64,000 nt of DNA from Bacillus cereus (GTDB lineage: Bacteria; Bacillota; Bacilli; Bacillales; Bacillaceae_G). The stretch covers positions 97,748 to 161,747 of the forward strand of contig NZ_NUOT01000027.1 of assembly GCF_002584535.1 (NCBI RefSeq), given 5' to 3'. The notes under the pieces were generated by a model, which did not search any database, was not told the DNA's origin, and saw only the letters and a list, made by a program, of their open reading frames with translations. Position 1 is the stretch's first letter. Every line of letters starts with the position of its first letter. The position numbers and the translations under genes are program-made. This document shows, piece by piece, positions 34,872 to 43,230 of the stretch.

Positions 34872-34886
34872 TGATTATCGTTATCA
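34872..34886. promoter_or_regulatory. Fur box between the divergent siderophore-type genes
   Basis: TGATTATCGTTATCA matches the 7-1-7 Fur consensus TGATAATNATTATCA at 12 of 14 defined positions. It lies in the only gap between the two divergent transcripts, so iron-loaded Fur could repress both. Confidence 0.8.
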
Positions 34887-34952
34887 CTTTAAAGACAATA
34901 TAAAATATTCTCTCTTTTTTGTAAAGAGCTAAAATTGAGGAAGGTGGTTTCT

Positions 34953-36932
34953 ATGCACTTACACAGCATTCATTCATTTGAGGTAGAAGAACAAACATTA
35001 TTTTCTTTTTTACAGCAAAACCATCCACCGCTACATGAAATATATAAGCAAAATTTATATAAAGGTCGGAACGGTATATTAGAACGACTACTATCTTCTG
35101 TCATCCGAGAAAATATAAGCAATCTAATGGATACTGTGGTGACATTTCAAAAGTCAGCGAAGACGTTTGTTTCTATTTCAGCGTACCGTTGTCCAGATTA
35201 TTTACTAGATTATATACATACACACCAGAAGAGTTTTGAAAAATATTCCATAATACAAGCTTTATATTTTAAGAAACAAGACTGCTACTTACTCGTACCA
35301 GTTCAACAAATGTATGCTTTCGAACGTCCAATTGTAAACGGGCCATACATGCTCATATCACTATCTGAGCAAAAAGAAATTACACATCCAAATGAAGTGT
35401 TAGCTTTAATTTTTCAAGAAGGTTGGAAAGGACAGTCTTCTTATTTTCATATGTTCGAAGAGGATTTAGCTAATAGTGCTGCTAATTTATCGCTTGCCTA
35501 TACATTTCATGAACAGTCTACTGAGGTATCAACATTAGAAGCAGCTGCACAAACAGATAATCATTATGCTTTTTTTGAACAGCTTGTTATTGAAGGACAC
35601 CCTTGTCATCCTGGAGCAAAAATGCGAAAAGGCTTAAACCCTGAAGAAACAATTGCGTATTCAGCAGAGTTTAAAAATACGATTCCACTTCGATTTGTAG
35701 CCGTTCATAACAAAGAAGTAAGTACTGCGTTTATGAAATCACAAGATTGGAATCCTATCATCTTTTCTTTAGAACCTGTACTGAAAGCCGAGGCAGAGAT
35801 TAGGCTAGATGATAGAATAGATGATTATCTTCTATTACCTATCCATCCTTGGCAAACGATGCATACATTGCAAGAATTATACAAAACAGAAATTGAACAG
35901 AAAAAAATTATTATTTTTGATTATGAGGCGCCTTATGTAGCTGGTATGTCATTTCGTACCATCTTCCCAGCACAGTATGATACAAGAAAACCTCATTATA
36001 AGTTAACAACGAATGTTCATTTAACAGGAGAAGTGCGAACCTTATCAGAACAAACGATTCATAACGGTCCACTGATGAGTAATATATTACAAAAAATTAT
36101 AAAAGAAGATACAAGTATCGATGAAAGAAGATTTATTCCGATTATGGAATGGGCTGGCGCACATTTTCTCAGTGCAAATGACTCTAATATAGATTTGCAA
36201 ACTTTGAGAAGTGAAAATCTTGCATGTGTCATTCGTGATAATGTATACTCCTATATAAATAAAGATGAATGGGCTATTGTCGGTTCTGCTCTTGTTGCAT
36301 CTGCACACGGAGCGAATCAACCACTTATTGTTGAACTTATCGAACTATATAAAGTAAAGAATTGTCTACCATTACATGATGCAATCGTTTCATTTATTGA
36401 AAAATATGTAGCTAACGCTTTAACTGGATTTATTCCACTTATGGTGAAGTACGGAATCGGCTTAGAAGGCCACTTGCAAAATACAGTACCTGTCTTTAAA
36501 AAAGATGGCACACCAGACCGACTTCTTGTTCGTGATTGGGAAGGCATTCGTGTTCACCGTGGTCGTTTACAACAGGAAGGGCTTGACAGTACAAACTTCC
36601 ATCACAAATCACGCATTTTAGTTGATGATGAAAAGAGCGTACGAAACAAGGTATTTTACTCCGTTATGCAAAATCACTTTGGAGAGTTATTTATTCATGT
36701 AAGCCGTTTCTATAACATAGACGAACAATTGCTTTGGAATATTGTAAAACGAGTCACAAAAAATATCTTTTTAGATTTACAACAAGACTCACGCTATACA
36801 AAAAACGCAACAACTGATTATGATATCTTCTTTGCAGAAAAGGTAGACTATAAAGCCCTGACGCTAATGCGAATGATGGGGGAAGCTCACTCCTATTTTT
36901 ATGTAAAAGTCGATAATCCATTGTATAAATAA
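34953..36932 (+). CDS. IucA/IucC family siderophore synthetase (SfaD-like)
   Basis: This is the second NRPS-independent siderophore synthetase, 659 residues, divergent from the other three genes. Motifs are VIEGHPCHPGAKMRKG (near residue 215), LPIHPWQTMH, FRTIFPAQ, EGHLQNTVPVF and VRDWEGIRVHRGR. An N-terminal extension of about 90 residues distinguishes it from the synthetase at 31842. ATG at 34953 has GAGGAAGGTGG just upstream. The divergent placement is that of sfaD, whose product joins citrate to the side-chain amine of D-ornithine before SfaB adds the second citrate. Confidence 0.86.
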   Translation: MHLHSIHSFEVEEQTLFSFLQQNHPPLHEIYKQNLYKGRNGILERLLSSVIRENISNLMDTVVTFQKSAKTFVSISAYRCPDYLLDYIHTHQKSFEKYSIIQALYFKKQDCYLLVPVQQMYAFERPIVNGPYMLISLSEQKEITHPNEVLALIFQEGWKGQSSYFHMFEEDLANSAANLSLAYTFHEQSTEVSTLEAAAQTDNHYAFFEQLVIEGHPCHPGAKMRKGLNPEETIAYSAEFKNTIPLRFVAVHNKEVSTAFMKSQDWNPIIFSLEPVLKAEAEIRLDDRIDDYLLLPIHPWQTMHTLQELYKTEIEQKKIIIFDYEAPYVAGMSFRTIFPAQYDTRKPHYKLTTNVHLTGEVRTLSEQTIHNGPLMSNILQKIIKEDTSIDERRFIPIMEWAGAHFLSANDSNIDLQTLRSENLACVIRDNVYSYINKDEWAIVGSALVASAHGANQPLIVELIELYKVKNCLPLHDAIVSFIEKYVANALTGFIPLMVKYGIGLEGHLQNTVPVFKKDGTPDRLLVRDWEGIRVHRGRLQQEGLDSTNFHHKSRILVDDEKSVRNKVFYSVMQNHFGELFIHVSRFYNIDEQLLWNIVKRVTKNIFLDLQQDSRYTKNATTDYDIFFAEKVDYKALTLMRMMGEAHSYFYVKVDNPLYK

Positions 36933-36934
36933 CA

Positions 36935-36978
36935 AAAAATCCTTCTTTTCTCATTAGAGTGAAGAAGGATTTTCTTTG
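36935..36978 (+). terminator. Terminator after the SfaD-like gene
   Basis: The stem AAATCCTTCTT/AAGAAGGATTT is followed by TTCTTT, immediately after the stop codon. The remaining 200 bases before 37181 show no convincing gene. Confidence 0.85.
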
Positions 36979-37180
36979 CTTCATGTACAAGATCTTTATT
37001 TTTAAGATTATACAGGCTTAATATGAGAAAAGGTATAAAGTATATCAATAATATACCAACTCCTAAAAGGACAATGTCATGATTTAATATATTTCTCCTA
37101 TTTCAAATTCAACTTATAACTTTCAAAAGTATCTTCTAAAAGCATCGTCTCCAAATAATATGATTAGCTGCTTCACTTCA

Positions 37181-38047
37181 TCATTGCGGCAAAGCATCAT
37201 ACACATATGGATCTTTTGGCTTTTCCATTTTTTCTACTTTACTAACTTTTACAAGTGGAAACAGTACCCCTTTATACGTCGTTTCATCTAATATCCCTGT
37301 AACTTTCACCCACGTTTCTTCTGGAAGAGTGTTTATTTCATTTCCAGAAACAATCATTCCCCACACAGCGGCATCTGCAACACAACATGTAATTCCATAG
37401 CGAGCGACTACTACTTTATCTTCCTTTACTTCTTTATCATGATAAACAAAACCCGTAAAAGTTATCTTTTTCCCTTTAAATCCAAGCACATCTTGACCGA
37501 TTACATTCATCGTTTGAATATAATTTTGATTGTCTACTTGAATTGTATTTTGCTTCAGTATGTTTTTTTCTAATTCTTTTTGTGACTGCTTTTGCGTAGG
37601 AAGGTTTTGAATAGGTTCTTCTTCTTGATCCACTAATAGTTCCCTCCAATCGGAACTTTTGGATTGTTGCTTCGCTCCTGCACTTTGATTCATGCCACGT
37701 TTTGCTGCTACGCTACCATCAAGTGTCACATTAGAAAATAAAAATGCACTCACAATCGGAATTAAAAAAATTGCGTATAGCATACAAATTCCAATTTTTG
37801 ATTTTGGAACTGTATGATTTTTACAGCAGTTACATCCTCTTTTTTTCTCCTCATTCCCATTCCATACTTGTAAGCAGCCTAAAATTAGCGAAAGAAAAAA
37901 CGCAAAATAGATAAACTTTATCATTTTTGGTGCAACAAAATAATCAATATTCCCTGTTACCAATAGTTTAAATAGAAGCATTGCAAATCCAAGTAAAATA
38001 ATCCCCCGAATATATGTATGAAATTCTTGTTTACTTTGCTTTTTCAT
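37181..38047 (-). CDS. TIGR03943/YcgQ-like membrane protein
   Basis: The 288-residue protein has four hydrophobic helices in the first half, with a cysteine-rich cytoplasmic loop RGCNCCKNH after the second, then an extracytoplasmic domain with GITCCVADAAVWG. The paired cysteines and the C-terminal domain fit the YcgQ family, always encoded with a YcgR-type permease. ATG at 38047 has AGGAG 9 bases upstream and starts 12 bases after ycgR ends. The Zur boxes upstream suggest a role in zinc supply, though no transport has been shown that I know of. Confidence 0.8.
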   Translation of the reverse strand: MKKQSKQEFHTYIRGIILLGFAMLLFKLLVTGNIDYFVAPKMIKFIYFAFFLSLILGCLQVWNGNEEKKRGCNCCKNHTVPKSKIGICMLYAIFLIPIVSAFLFSNVTLDGSVAAKRGMNQSAGAKQQSKSSDWRELLVDQEEEPIQNLPTQKQSQKELEKNILKQNTIQVDNQNYIQTMNVIGQDVLGFKGKKITFTGFVYHDKEVKEDKVVVARYGITCCVADAAVWGMIVSGNEINTLPEETWVKVTGILDETTYKGVLFPLVKVSKVEKMEKPKDPYVYDALPQ

Positions 38048-38059
38048 TATCGTCATCTC

Positions 38060-39037
38060 CTAACTCATTGCAAACTGAACAACGATATATACACTAATCG
38101 TGACAATTCCAATAAAGAAGAAAACAAATCTTTTTTGAAAGTAAGCAAATAACATCAATGTATTTTTCAAATCTAACATCGGCCCAAATACTAGGAAAGC
38201 AACGAGTGCTTTTACTGAAAATATATGACCAAATGAAGCTGCGATAAATGCATCTGCTTCTGAACAAAGCGATAGTACATAGCCAAAAGCCATCGTGACA
38301 AAAGGTGAAATTACCTCGCTATTTGCAATTTCTACAAGCAAGTTACGATCTAAAAATGTTTGAAATAAACTTGCTAAGAACGCACCAATTAATAAGTACC
38401 TGCCTGTATCAAAAAATTCATCCACTCCATGACTTATTACATCTCGCCAACTTTTTTTCTTCTCATCATGAGTAATCACTTTTTGTTCTTTTAAAATACT
38501 TTTATTACGGTATACATAATACACAACTAAGCCTATCAATAATGCAACAAATAACGCTAACCCAAAACGAGCATATACAACATTTGGATTCGTTCGAAAT
38601 GCATAATACGTTGATAAAAACACAATTGGATTTAAAATTGGGGTACTTACTAAAATCACCATTCCTACATGGGAGGGTAACCCTTTCTGAATTAGCCTTC
38701 TTACTACAGGAATGATGACGCACTCACACATTGGAAAAATGACACCAACAAAAGCTGCTGGAATCATTGCAACAATTGTTGACCTTGGCAATATTTTTTG
38801 AATCATCTCCTCTGTTACGAATACTTGAATAACCGATGAAACAATAACACCTAATAAAATAAATGGTACTGCTTCAAAGAAAATACTTAAAAAAATTGCA
38901 TTCACATTTAGCCATTCTTTTGGAATACTTTTGTGCAAGTTTGCTAGATTTGTAAAATCTACAAAAAATAATAAAAAAAGAAAGATTGCAATGAGAAGCG
39001 TACCAATTAACTCTTTTGATATTCTATTAAAAACCAA
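38060..39037 (-). CDS. YcgR-like permease (DUF318/ArsP type)
   Basis: The 325-residue protein has about eight helices and the family segments EAVPFILLGVIVSSVIQVF and MIPAAFVGVIFPMCECVIIPVVRRLI, with the CEC pair typical of this permease group. The TTG at 39037 is preferred because GGAGG stands 8 bases before it; an in-frame ATG at 39061 has none. It is the first gene of a two-gene unit with YcgQ and diverges from a COG0523 GTPase gene across two Zur boxes. Confidence 0.83.
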   Translation of the reverse strand: MVFNRISKELIGTLLIAIFLFLLFFVDFTNLANLHKSIPKEWLNVNAIFLSIFFEAVPFILLGVIVSSVIQVFVTEEMIQKILPRSTIVAMIPAAFVGVIFPMCECVIIPVVRRLIQKGLPSHVGMVILVSTPILNPIVFLSTYYAFRTNPNVVYARFGLALFVALLIGLVVYYVYRNKSILKEQKVITHDEKKKSWRDVISHGVDEFFDTGRYLLIGAFLASLFQTFLDRNLLVEIANSEVISPFVTMAFGYVLSLCSEADAFIAASFGHIFSVKALVAFLVFGPMLDLKNTLMLFAYFQKRFVFFFIGIVTISVYIVVQFAMS

Positions 39038-39131
39038 CTTCCTCGCCTCCGTTTTATTCATATTTAATCGTATGCTTGTCCTCTTTTTCTATGACAATCC
39101 CAAACATTTTTCATACTTCATTCCTATTCGT

Positions 39132-39152
39132 AAATCGTAATCATTATGATTT
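39132..39152. promoter_or_regulatory. Zur box 1 (ycgR side)
   Basis: The core TCGTAATCATTATGA matches the Bacillus Zur palindrome TCGTAATNATTACGA with one mismatch. It lies 95 bases before ycgR. Confidence 0.8.
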
Positions 39153-39185
39153 ATTGTTGCATTTCTTTCTAAAGTCATTTATCAT

Positions 39186-39206
39186 AAAGCGTAATGATTA
39201 CGATTT
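39186..39206. promoter_or_regulatory. Zur box 2 (COG0523 GTPase side)
   Basis: The core GCGTAATGATTACGA matches the Zur palindrome with one mismatch. It ends 17 bases before the GTPase start codon and next to its GGAGGT ribosome site. Confidence 0.85.
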
Positions 39207-39223
39207 AACAGGAGGTATATACA

Positions 39224-40411
39224 ATGAAAAAAGTGCCCATTACCGTTTTAAGTGGTTTTTTAGGCTCTGGAAAAACAACATTATTGAATCATATTTTGAC
39301 AAATAGAGAGGGCTTAAAAGTAGCTGTCATTGTAAATGATATGAGCGAAGTAAATATTGATGCCGCACTTGTGAAACAAGGAGGCTTTTCTCGTACAGAA
39401 GAAAAATTAGTAGAAATTCAAAACGGCTGCATCTGTTGTACCCTACGAGAAGATTTAATCATTGAGGTAAACCGTCTTGTAGAGGCAGGAGATATTGACT
39501 ACATTGTGATTGAATCTTCCGGCATTAGTGAACCTATTCCTGTTGCACAAACATTTACGTATATAGATGAAGCACTAGGAATTGATTTAACGAGCAAGTG
39601 TCGTCTCGATACGATGGTTACTGTAGTCGACTCAAATCGATTTTGGGATGACTTTGCCGCTGGGGAAAGTTTACTAGATCGAAAACAAGCAATTGATGAA
39701 ACAGATACACGAGAAGTTATCGATCTACTAATTGATCAGATTGAATTTGCAAATGTAATTCTTTTGAACAAAGTGGATTTACTAGAAAAGGAAGATGTTA
39801 TCGAACTCCATCTTCTATTACAAAAGTTAAATCCTAGTGCAAAAATCATTGAATCTTCATTTAGCGCAGTACCACTAAATGAAATTTTAAATACAAATTT
39901 ATTTAACTATGATGAAGCTAGCCAAGCAGCTGGTTGGATTCAAGAGTTAAATAATGATCACCATACGCCAGAAACAGAAGAATACGGCATTAGTTCCTTT
40001 GTTTATCGCCGCAAACGTCCATTTCATCCTGTTCGACTTATGAATTGGTTAAAAAACTGGCCATTAGATGTCGTAAGGGCAAAAGGTTTTTTCTGGCTCG
40101 CATCTCGTAACCATATGATGGGAATTTTGTCTCAAGCTGGCTCTTCGATTACAATCCAAGGGGCTGGTGAATGGGTTGCAGCATTACCTGCAGCTGAGCA
40201 GCAGCAAATAATTGCAGAAGAACCAGAAGTCTTAAAAAATTGGGATAAACAGTACGGAGATCGAATAACAGAATTAGTCTTTATTGGAGTTGAAATGAAT
40301 CAATATCATATTGAGCGCTCTTTGGATACATGCTTATTAACTGATGAAGAAATGAGACAGGATTGGGATGATTTTGTTGACCCGATCCCACCTTTTACCG
40401 TGGTATCATAA
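39224..40411 (+). CDS. COG0523 (CobW/YciC-like) zinc-related GTPase
   Basis: The 395-residue G3E-family GTPase has Walker [16 protein letters not shown], the metal-binding CxCC motif in [11 protein letters not shown], the segment IESSGISEP, the base-recognition motif NKVD, and a C-terminal CobW domain. B. subtilis YciC, a Zur-regulated zinc metallochaperone, is a close relative. A Zur box lies directly upstream. It probably hands zinc to essential enzymes when zinc is scarce. Confidence 0.9.
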   Translation: MKKVPITVLSGFLGSGKTTLLNHILTNREGLKVAVIVNDMSEVNIDAALVKQGGFSRTEEKLVEIQNGCICCTLREDLIIEVNRLVEAGDIDYIVIESSGISEPIPVAQTFTYIDEALGIDLTSKCRLDTMVTVVDSNRFWDDFAAGESLLDRKQAIDETDTREVIDLLIDQIEFANVILLNKVDLLEKEDVIELHLLLQKLNPSAKIIESSFSAVPLNEILNTNLFNYDEASQAAGWIQELNNDHHTPETEEYGISSFVYRRKRPFHPVRLMNWLKNWPLDVVRAKGFFWLASRNHMMGILSQAGSSITIQGAGEWVAALPAAEQQQIIAEEPEVLKNWDKQYGDRITELVFIGVEMNQYHIERSLDTCLLTDEEMRQDWDDFVDPIPPFTVVS

Positions 40412-40420
40412 TAAAAAGTG

Positions 40421-40464
40421 AAAAAACAAGATGGTTTCCCTAAAAGGTTACCATCTTGTTTTCG
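40421..40464. terminator. Bidirectional terminator
   Basis: The 13-bp stem AAAACAAGATGGT/ACCATCTTGTTTT lies between two converging genes with A and T runs on either side. Confidence 0.88.
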
Positions 40465-40465
40465 T

Positions 40466-40783
40466 TTATTCTTTAGAGTTACTAGACCTATTTATTACAT
40501 TACTCCATATAACAAGTACAATTGTACTTATAACAACAAAAAGTCCATAACCAATCCCCACAGCGTCACCAATTGCTTCTAATCCAAATGGTAATAGAGC
40601 GGTAGTAATTCCTATTACATAAGAAAAAAAACCAGCTATTTTTGCAAGTTTTTCTTTATCCCCTACAAAGGTCTCTTCTTGATATCCTGCTAAGAGAAAT
40701 AATCTCTTTTTTATGTGAATTTGGTATCCCAAAATGATAATGAACATGGCTAAAAGGAAACAAATTATAAACCCACCAATCAT
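40466..40783 (-). CDS. DUF3784-like small membrane protein
   Basis: The 105-residue protein has three predicted helices and a short loop LAGYQEETFVGDKEKLAKIAGFF, similar to DUF3784 members (LLAGYN and so on). The ATG at 40783 is preferred over the adjacent TTG because GGAG is then 7 bases away. Function unknown; single gene. Confidence 0.65.
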   Translation of the reverse strand: MIGGFIICFLLAMFIIILGYQIHIKKRLFLLAGYQEETFVGDKEKLAKIAGFFSYVIGITTALLPFGLEAIGDAVGIGYGLFVVISTIVLVIWSNVINRSSNSKE

Positions 40784-40936
40784 CAAATCACTCCTTTACA
40801 ATATTTTACCACAATTATATCCATTACTCATCTGATTCATTTTAAAAATTCTGTTTATTTTTAATATTACTCATGATATATTACATATTGTATTCGATAT
40901 TTCAATTAAATTTCTTTCTGAAAGGAGAACCTAGCT

Positions 40937-41902
40937 ATGGATTCAGGAAGATTGAAAGGCATTATTATGGTTATTACAGGTGCTAGTTTATGGGGTTTAT
41001 CTGGTACTGCTGCACAACAACTTTTTCAACAAGACAATGTCTCTACAGAATGGTTAGTTACAATCCGCTTACTTATATCCGGAAGTATTTTGCTCTTATT
41101 CTCCTCATTTGGCAATAAAAAATCAGAAGTGCTTGGCATTTGGAAACAAAGGGCCGATGTAAACAGAATGATTCTGTTTGGATTGTTAGGTATGCTCGCA
41201 GTGCAATATACATATTTTGCATCTATTAAGGAAGGCAATGCTGCAGTTGCAACATTATTACAATATTTAGCGCCAATATTTATCACCGTTTACCTTATCT
41301 TCAAATGGAATATTCGTCCTACTAAAATCGATTTTATTTCGATCATACTCTCTTTAATCGGAACCTTTTTCTTACTAACGAATGGATCTATTGATAATTT
41401 AGCTGTTTCAACTCCAGCTATCATTTGGGGCATTTTATCTGGTCTGTCACTAGCATTCTATAGCCTTTATTCAAAGGAATTATTAGAGAAATGGTCTTCA
41501 TCTGTCATTGTTGGGTGGGGAATGATTATTGGAGGCATTGGTGTAACCGTCGTACACTTTCTCTCCACAAATGAATTTATCTTATTATCAGGCATGAAAT
41601 ATTTACAGCCTAATAATCTTTTCCTCATTACATTTGTGGTTATTTTCGGTACACTTATCGCATTCTATTTATACTTAGATAGCATCCGCTACCTTACACC
41701 GAAAGAGACTACACTATTTGGTTGTACGGAACCACTTGCAGCTATTATTTCTTCTGTTCTCATTTTGCATGTTCCGTTTCAATCATTTCAATTATTAGGC
41801 GCTCTCTGTGTTATTGCAATGGTACTTGTACTAAGCAAGAAGCCAGATGAAAGGAAACCGAAACTACAATTTGTTGATACGAGAAAGCAAAATATAAAGT
41901 GA
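40937..41902 (+). CDS. EamA/DMT family transporter
   Basis: The 321-residue protein has ten predicted helices in two EamA repeats: GASLWGLSGTAAQQLF opens the first and IIWGILSGLSLAFYSLYSKELL the second. It probably exports an amino acid or other small metabolite. The next gene, a GntR regulator, begins 17 bases after its stop, so the two are probably co-transcribed. Confidence 0.87.
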   Translation: MDSGRLKGIIMVITGASLWGLSGTAAQQLFQQDNVSTEWLVTIRLLISGSILLLFSSFGNKKSEVLGIWKQRADVNRMILFGLLGMLAVQYTYFASIKEGNAAVATLLQYLAPIFITVYLIFKWNIRPTKIDFISIILSLIGTFFLLTNGSIDNLAVSTPAIIWGILSGLSLAFYSLYSKELLEKWSSSVIVGWGMIIGGIGVTVVHFLSTNEFILLSGMKYLQPNNLFLITFVVIFGTLIAFYLYLDSIRYLTPKETTLFGCTEPLAAIISSVLILHVPFQSFQLLGALCVIAMVLVLSKKPDERKPKLQFVDTRKQNIK

Positions 41903-41918
41903 AAGGAAATGTTTTATC

Positions 41919-42590
41919 TTGCCTATTCCTCAAAATTATCGAAAGCAAGAAAGGGTATCTGCTAAATCACTCGTTTTACATCAATTACAAGATTGGATTA
42001 TCGAAGGTGTTTTACAACCTAATGAGAAAATTAATGATGGAGAGCTGGCCGAAGCTTTAGGTGTGAGTAGAACACCAGTTAGAGAGGCACTGCAAGTATT
42101 AGAGCTTTCAGGACTTGTGGAGATGGTCCCTGGACAAAAAACGAAAATTGCTCCTATAAAACTAGAAGATATATCTGTTATTTATGAAACAATTGCTGGC
42201 CTTCATACGATTATCGGAAAACAGGCAATTCATCAAATAAATGAAAATGATTTGATAAGACTTTCTGAAATAAACTCAGCATTTATAAATGCCATAGATG
42301 AAAAAAATTCGAAACAAGCATTACACTTAGATATCCAATTTCATAATACAATCGTATCAATCGCTAAAAATACATACATCGAACCGTTCTTAGCAAGCAT
42401 CCAACTTCATGTATTACGTCTTGAATACCTATTTTTCCAAAATTTCATTCCTGCGCGTCAATCGATTGAAGAACACAATTTAATCATCGAAGCATTAAAA
42501 AACCAAGATGCAGCACAAATCGAAAAAATCATGTCCAAAAACTGGTTGCGGCCAATGAAAGAAATACAAAAAATAATCTCTGCTAAATAA
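41919..42590 (+). CDS. GntR family regulator with FCD domain
   Basis: The 223-residue DNA-binding protein has an N-terminal winged helix (NDGELAEALGVSRTPVREALQVLE) and an all-helical FCD ligand domain with HLDIQFHNTIV and HNLIIEAL supplying possible metal-binding histidines. The start is TTG with AAAGGAA upstream. It follows the EamA transporter gene, which it may regulate. Confidence 0.88.
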   Translation: MPIPQNYRKQERVSAKSLVLHQLQDWIIEGVLQPNEKINDGELAEALGVSRTPVREALQVLELSGLVEMVPGQKTKIAPIKLEDISVIYETIAGLHTIIGKQAIHQINENDLIRLSEINSAFINAIDEKNSKQALHLDIQFHNTIVSIAKNTYIEPFLASIQLHVLRLEYLFFQNFIPARQSIEEHNLIIEALKNQDAAQIEKIMSKNWLRPMKEIQKIISAK

Positions 42591-42593
42591 ATA

Positions 42594-42640
42594 AAGACCC
42601 CTCCTTGTTTTTTTCCAACTTAGGGGGGTCTTCATTTACT
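42594..42640. terminator. Terminator between the GntR and fbpA genes
   Basis: The stem AAGACCCC/GGGGTCTT lies between two converging genes; a T-rich tract follows on the plus strand. Confidence 0.7.
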
Positions 42641-42651
42641 ATTCTATATGA

Positions 42652-42822
42652 CTATGCGCGAACTTCGGCATATTTTTTAATGTCCCTATACTCTTTTTCT
42701 AGTTCCTCTAAAGAAAGCTCGTATAATTGTCGATCAAGAATTTTAAACACACCAGCTCCAATTAACTGGTCAATTAACTGCCTCCTGCGAATTTCAATAG
42801 CAAAACGGAGTTGACTACTCAT
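42652..42822 (-). CDS. fbpA: Fur-regulated basic protein FbpA
   Basis: The 56-residue protein reads LRFAIEIRRRQLIDQLIGAG, then VFKILDRQLYELSLEELEKE. This is the FbpA pattern (arginine-rich helix, LIDKLI, GVYK, QLYELTLSELE). FbpA belongs to the iron-sparing response, acting with the small RNA FsrA in B. subtilis to lower iron-rich proteins. A Fur box lies 35 bases upstream of its ATG. AGGGG lies 11 bases before the ATG, a rather long spacing. Confidence 0.85.
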   Translation of the reverse strand: MSSQLRFAIEIRRRQLIDQLIGAGVFKILDRQLYELSLEELEKEYRDIKKYAEVRA

Positions 42823-42856
42823 CTTTTTAAAAACCCCTTTCTACAATAACTGAAAA

Positions 42857-42871
42857 TGATAATCCTTATCA
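42857..42871 (-). promoter_or_regulatory. Fur box of fbpA
   Basis: TGATAATCCTTATCA matches the Fur consensus at 13 of 14 defined positions. Confidence 0.87.
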
Positions 42872-42954
42872 ATTACCACTTTGATTATAAAGATGATATT
42901 TTAGAAGTAAAGTAATATGATGAGATATTTACCTTACAACTGTTTGTGGCCACA

Positions 42955-43152
42955 TTATATATATGTATGTTGCAAGAATGAGTTTATGACACTTTTTATC
43001 ATCTTTTTTCTTTCATACTTTGCAAAGTGGTTCTTTACGTATATATCCTCTATTTCTATTTGTCTCGTAATATGTCCTACATAAAACCTATCCTTCAATA
43101 AACGTGTCGCTTCTGCTAGTACGCCTTGTGTCTTCTTATCATTTCCTTTTTC
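42955..43152 (-). pseudogene. Open stretch without start codon, probable gene remnant
   Basis: A 65-codon stretch has a protein-like composition (TQGVLAEATRLLKDRFYVGH, later KNHFAKYERKKMIKSV) but no ATG or GTG at its start, and no ribosome site. It looks like the C-terminal part of a lost gene. I do not recognise the family. It fills most of the gap between fbpA and the BNR-repeat gene. Confidence 0.35.
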
Positions 43153-43230
43153 TCAACCTAAAAATATGACTATTTCTTTTTCTTTCTCATATTGTTTAAT
43201 ACTGTAAGAAATGTAAAGGAGGATATAAAA

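Noticed and set aside
36985-37110. Minus-strand hydrophobic frame (LLGVGILLIYFIPFLIL) after the SfaD-like gene
   Set aside because: It has no acceptable start codon near the AGGAG site (only ATA or TTA) and runs into the terminator. It may be a remnant but cannot be supported.
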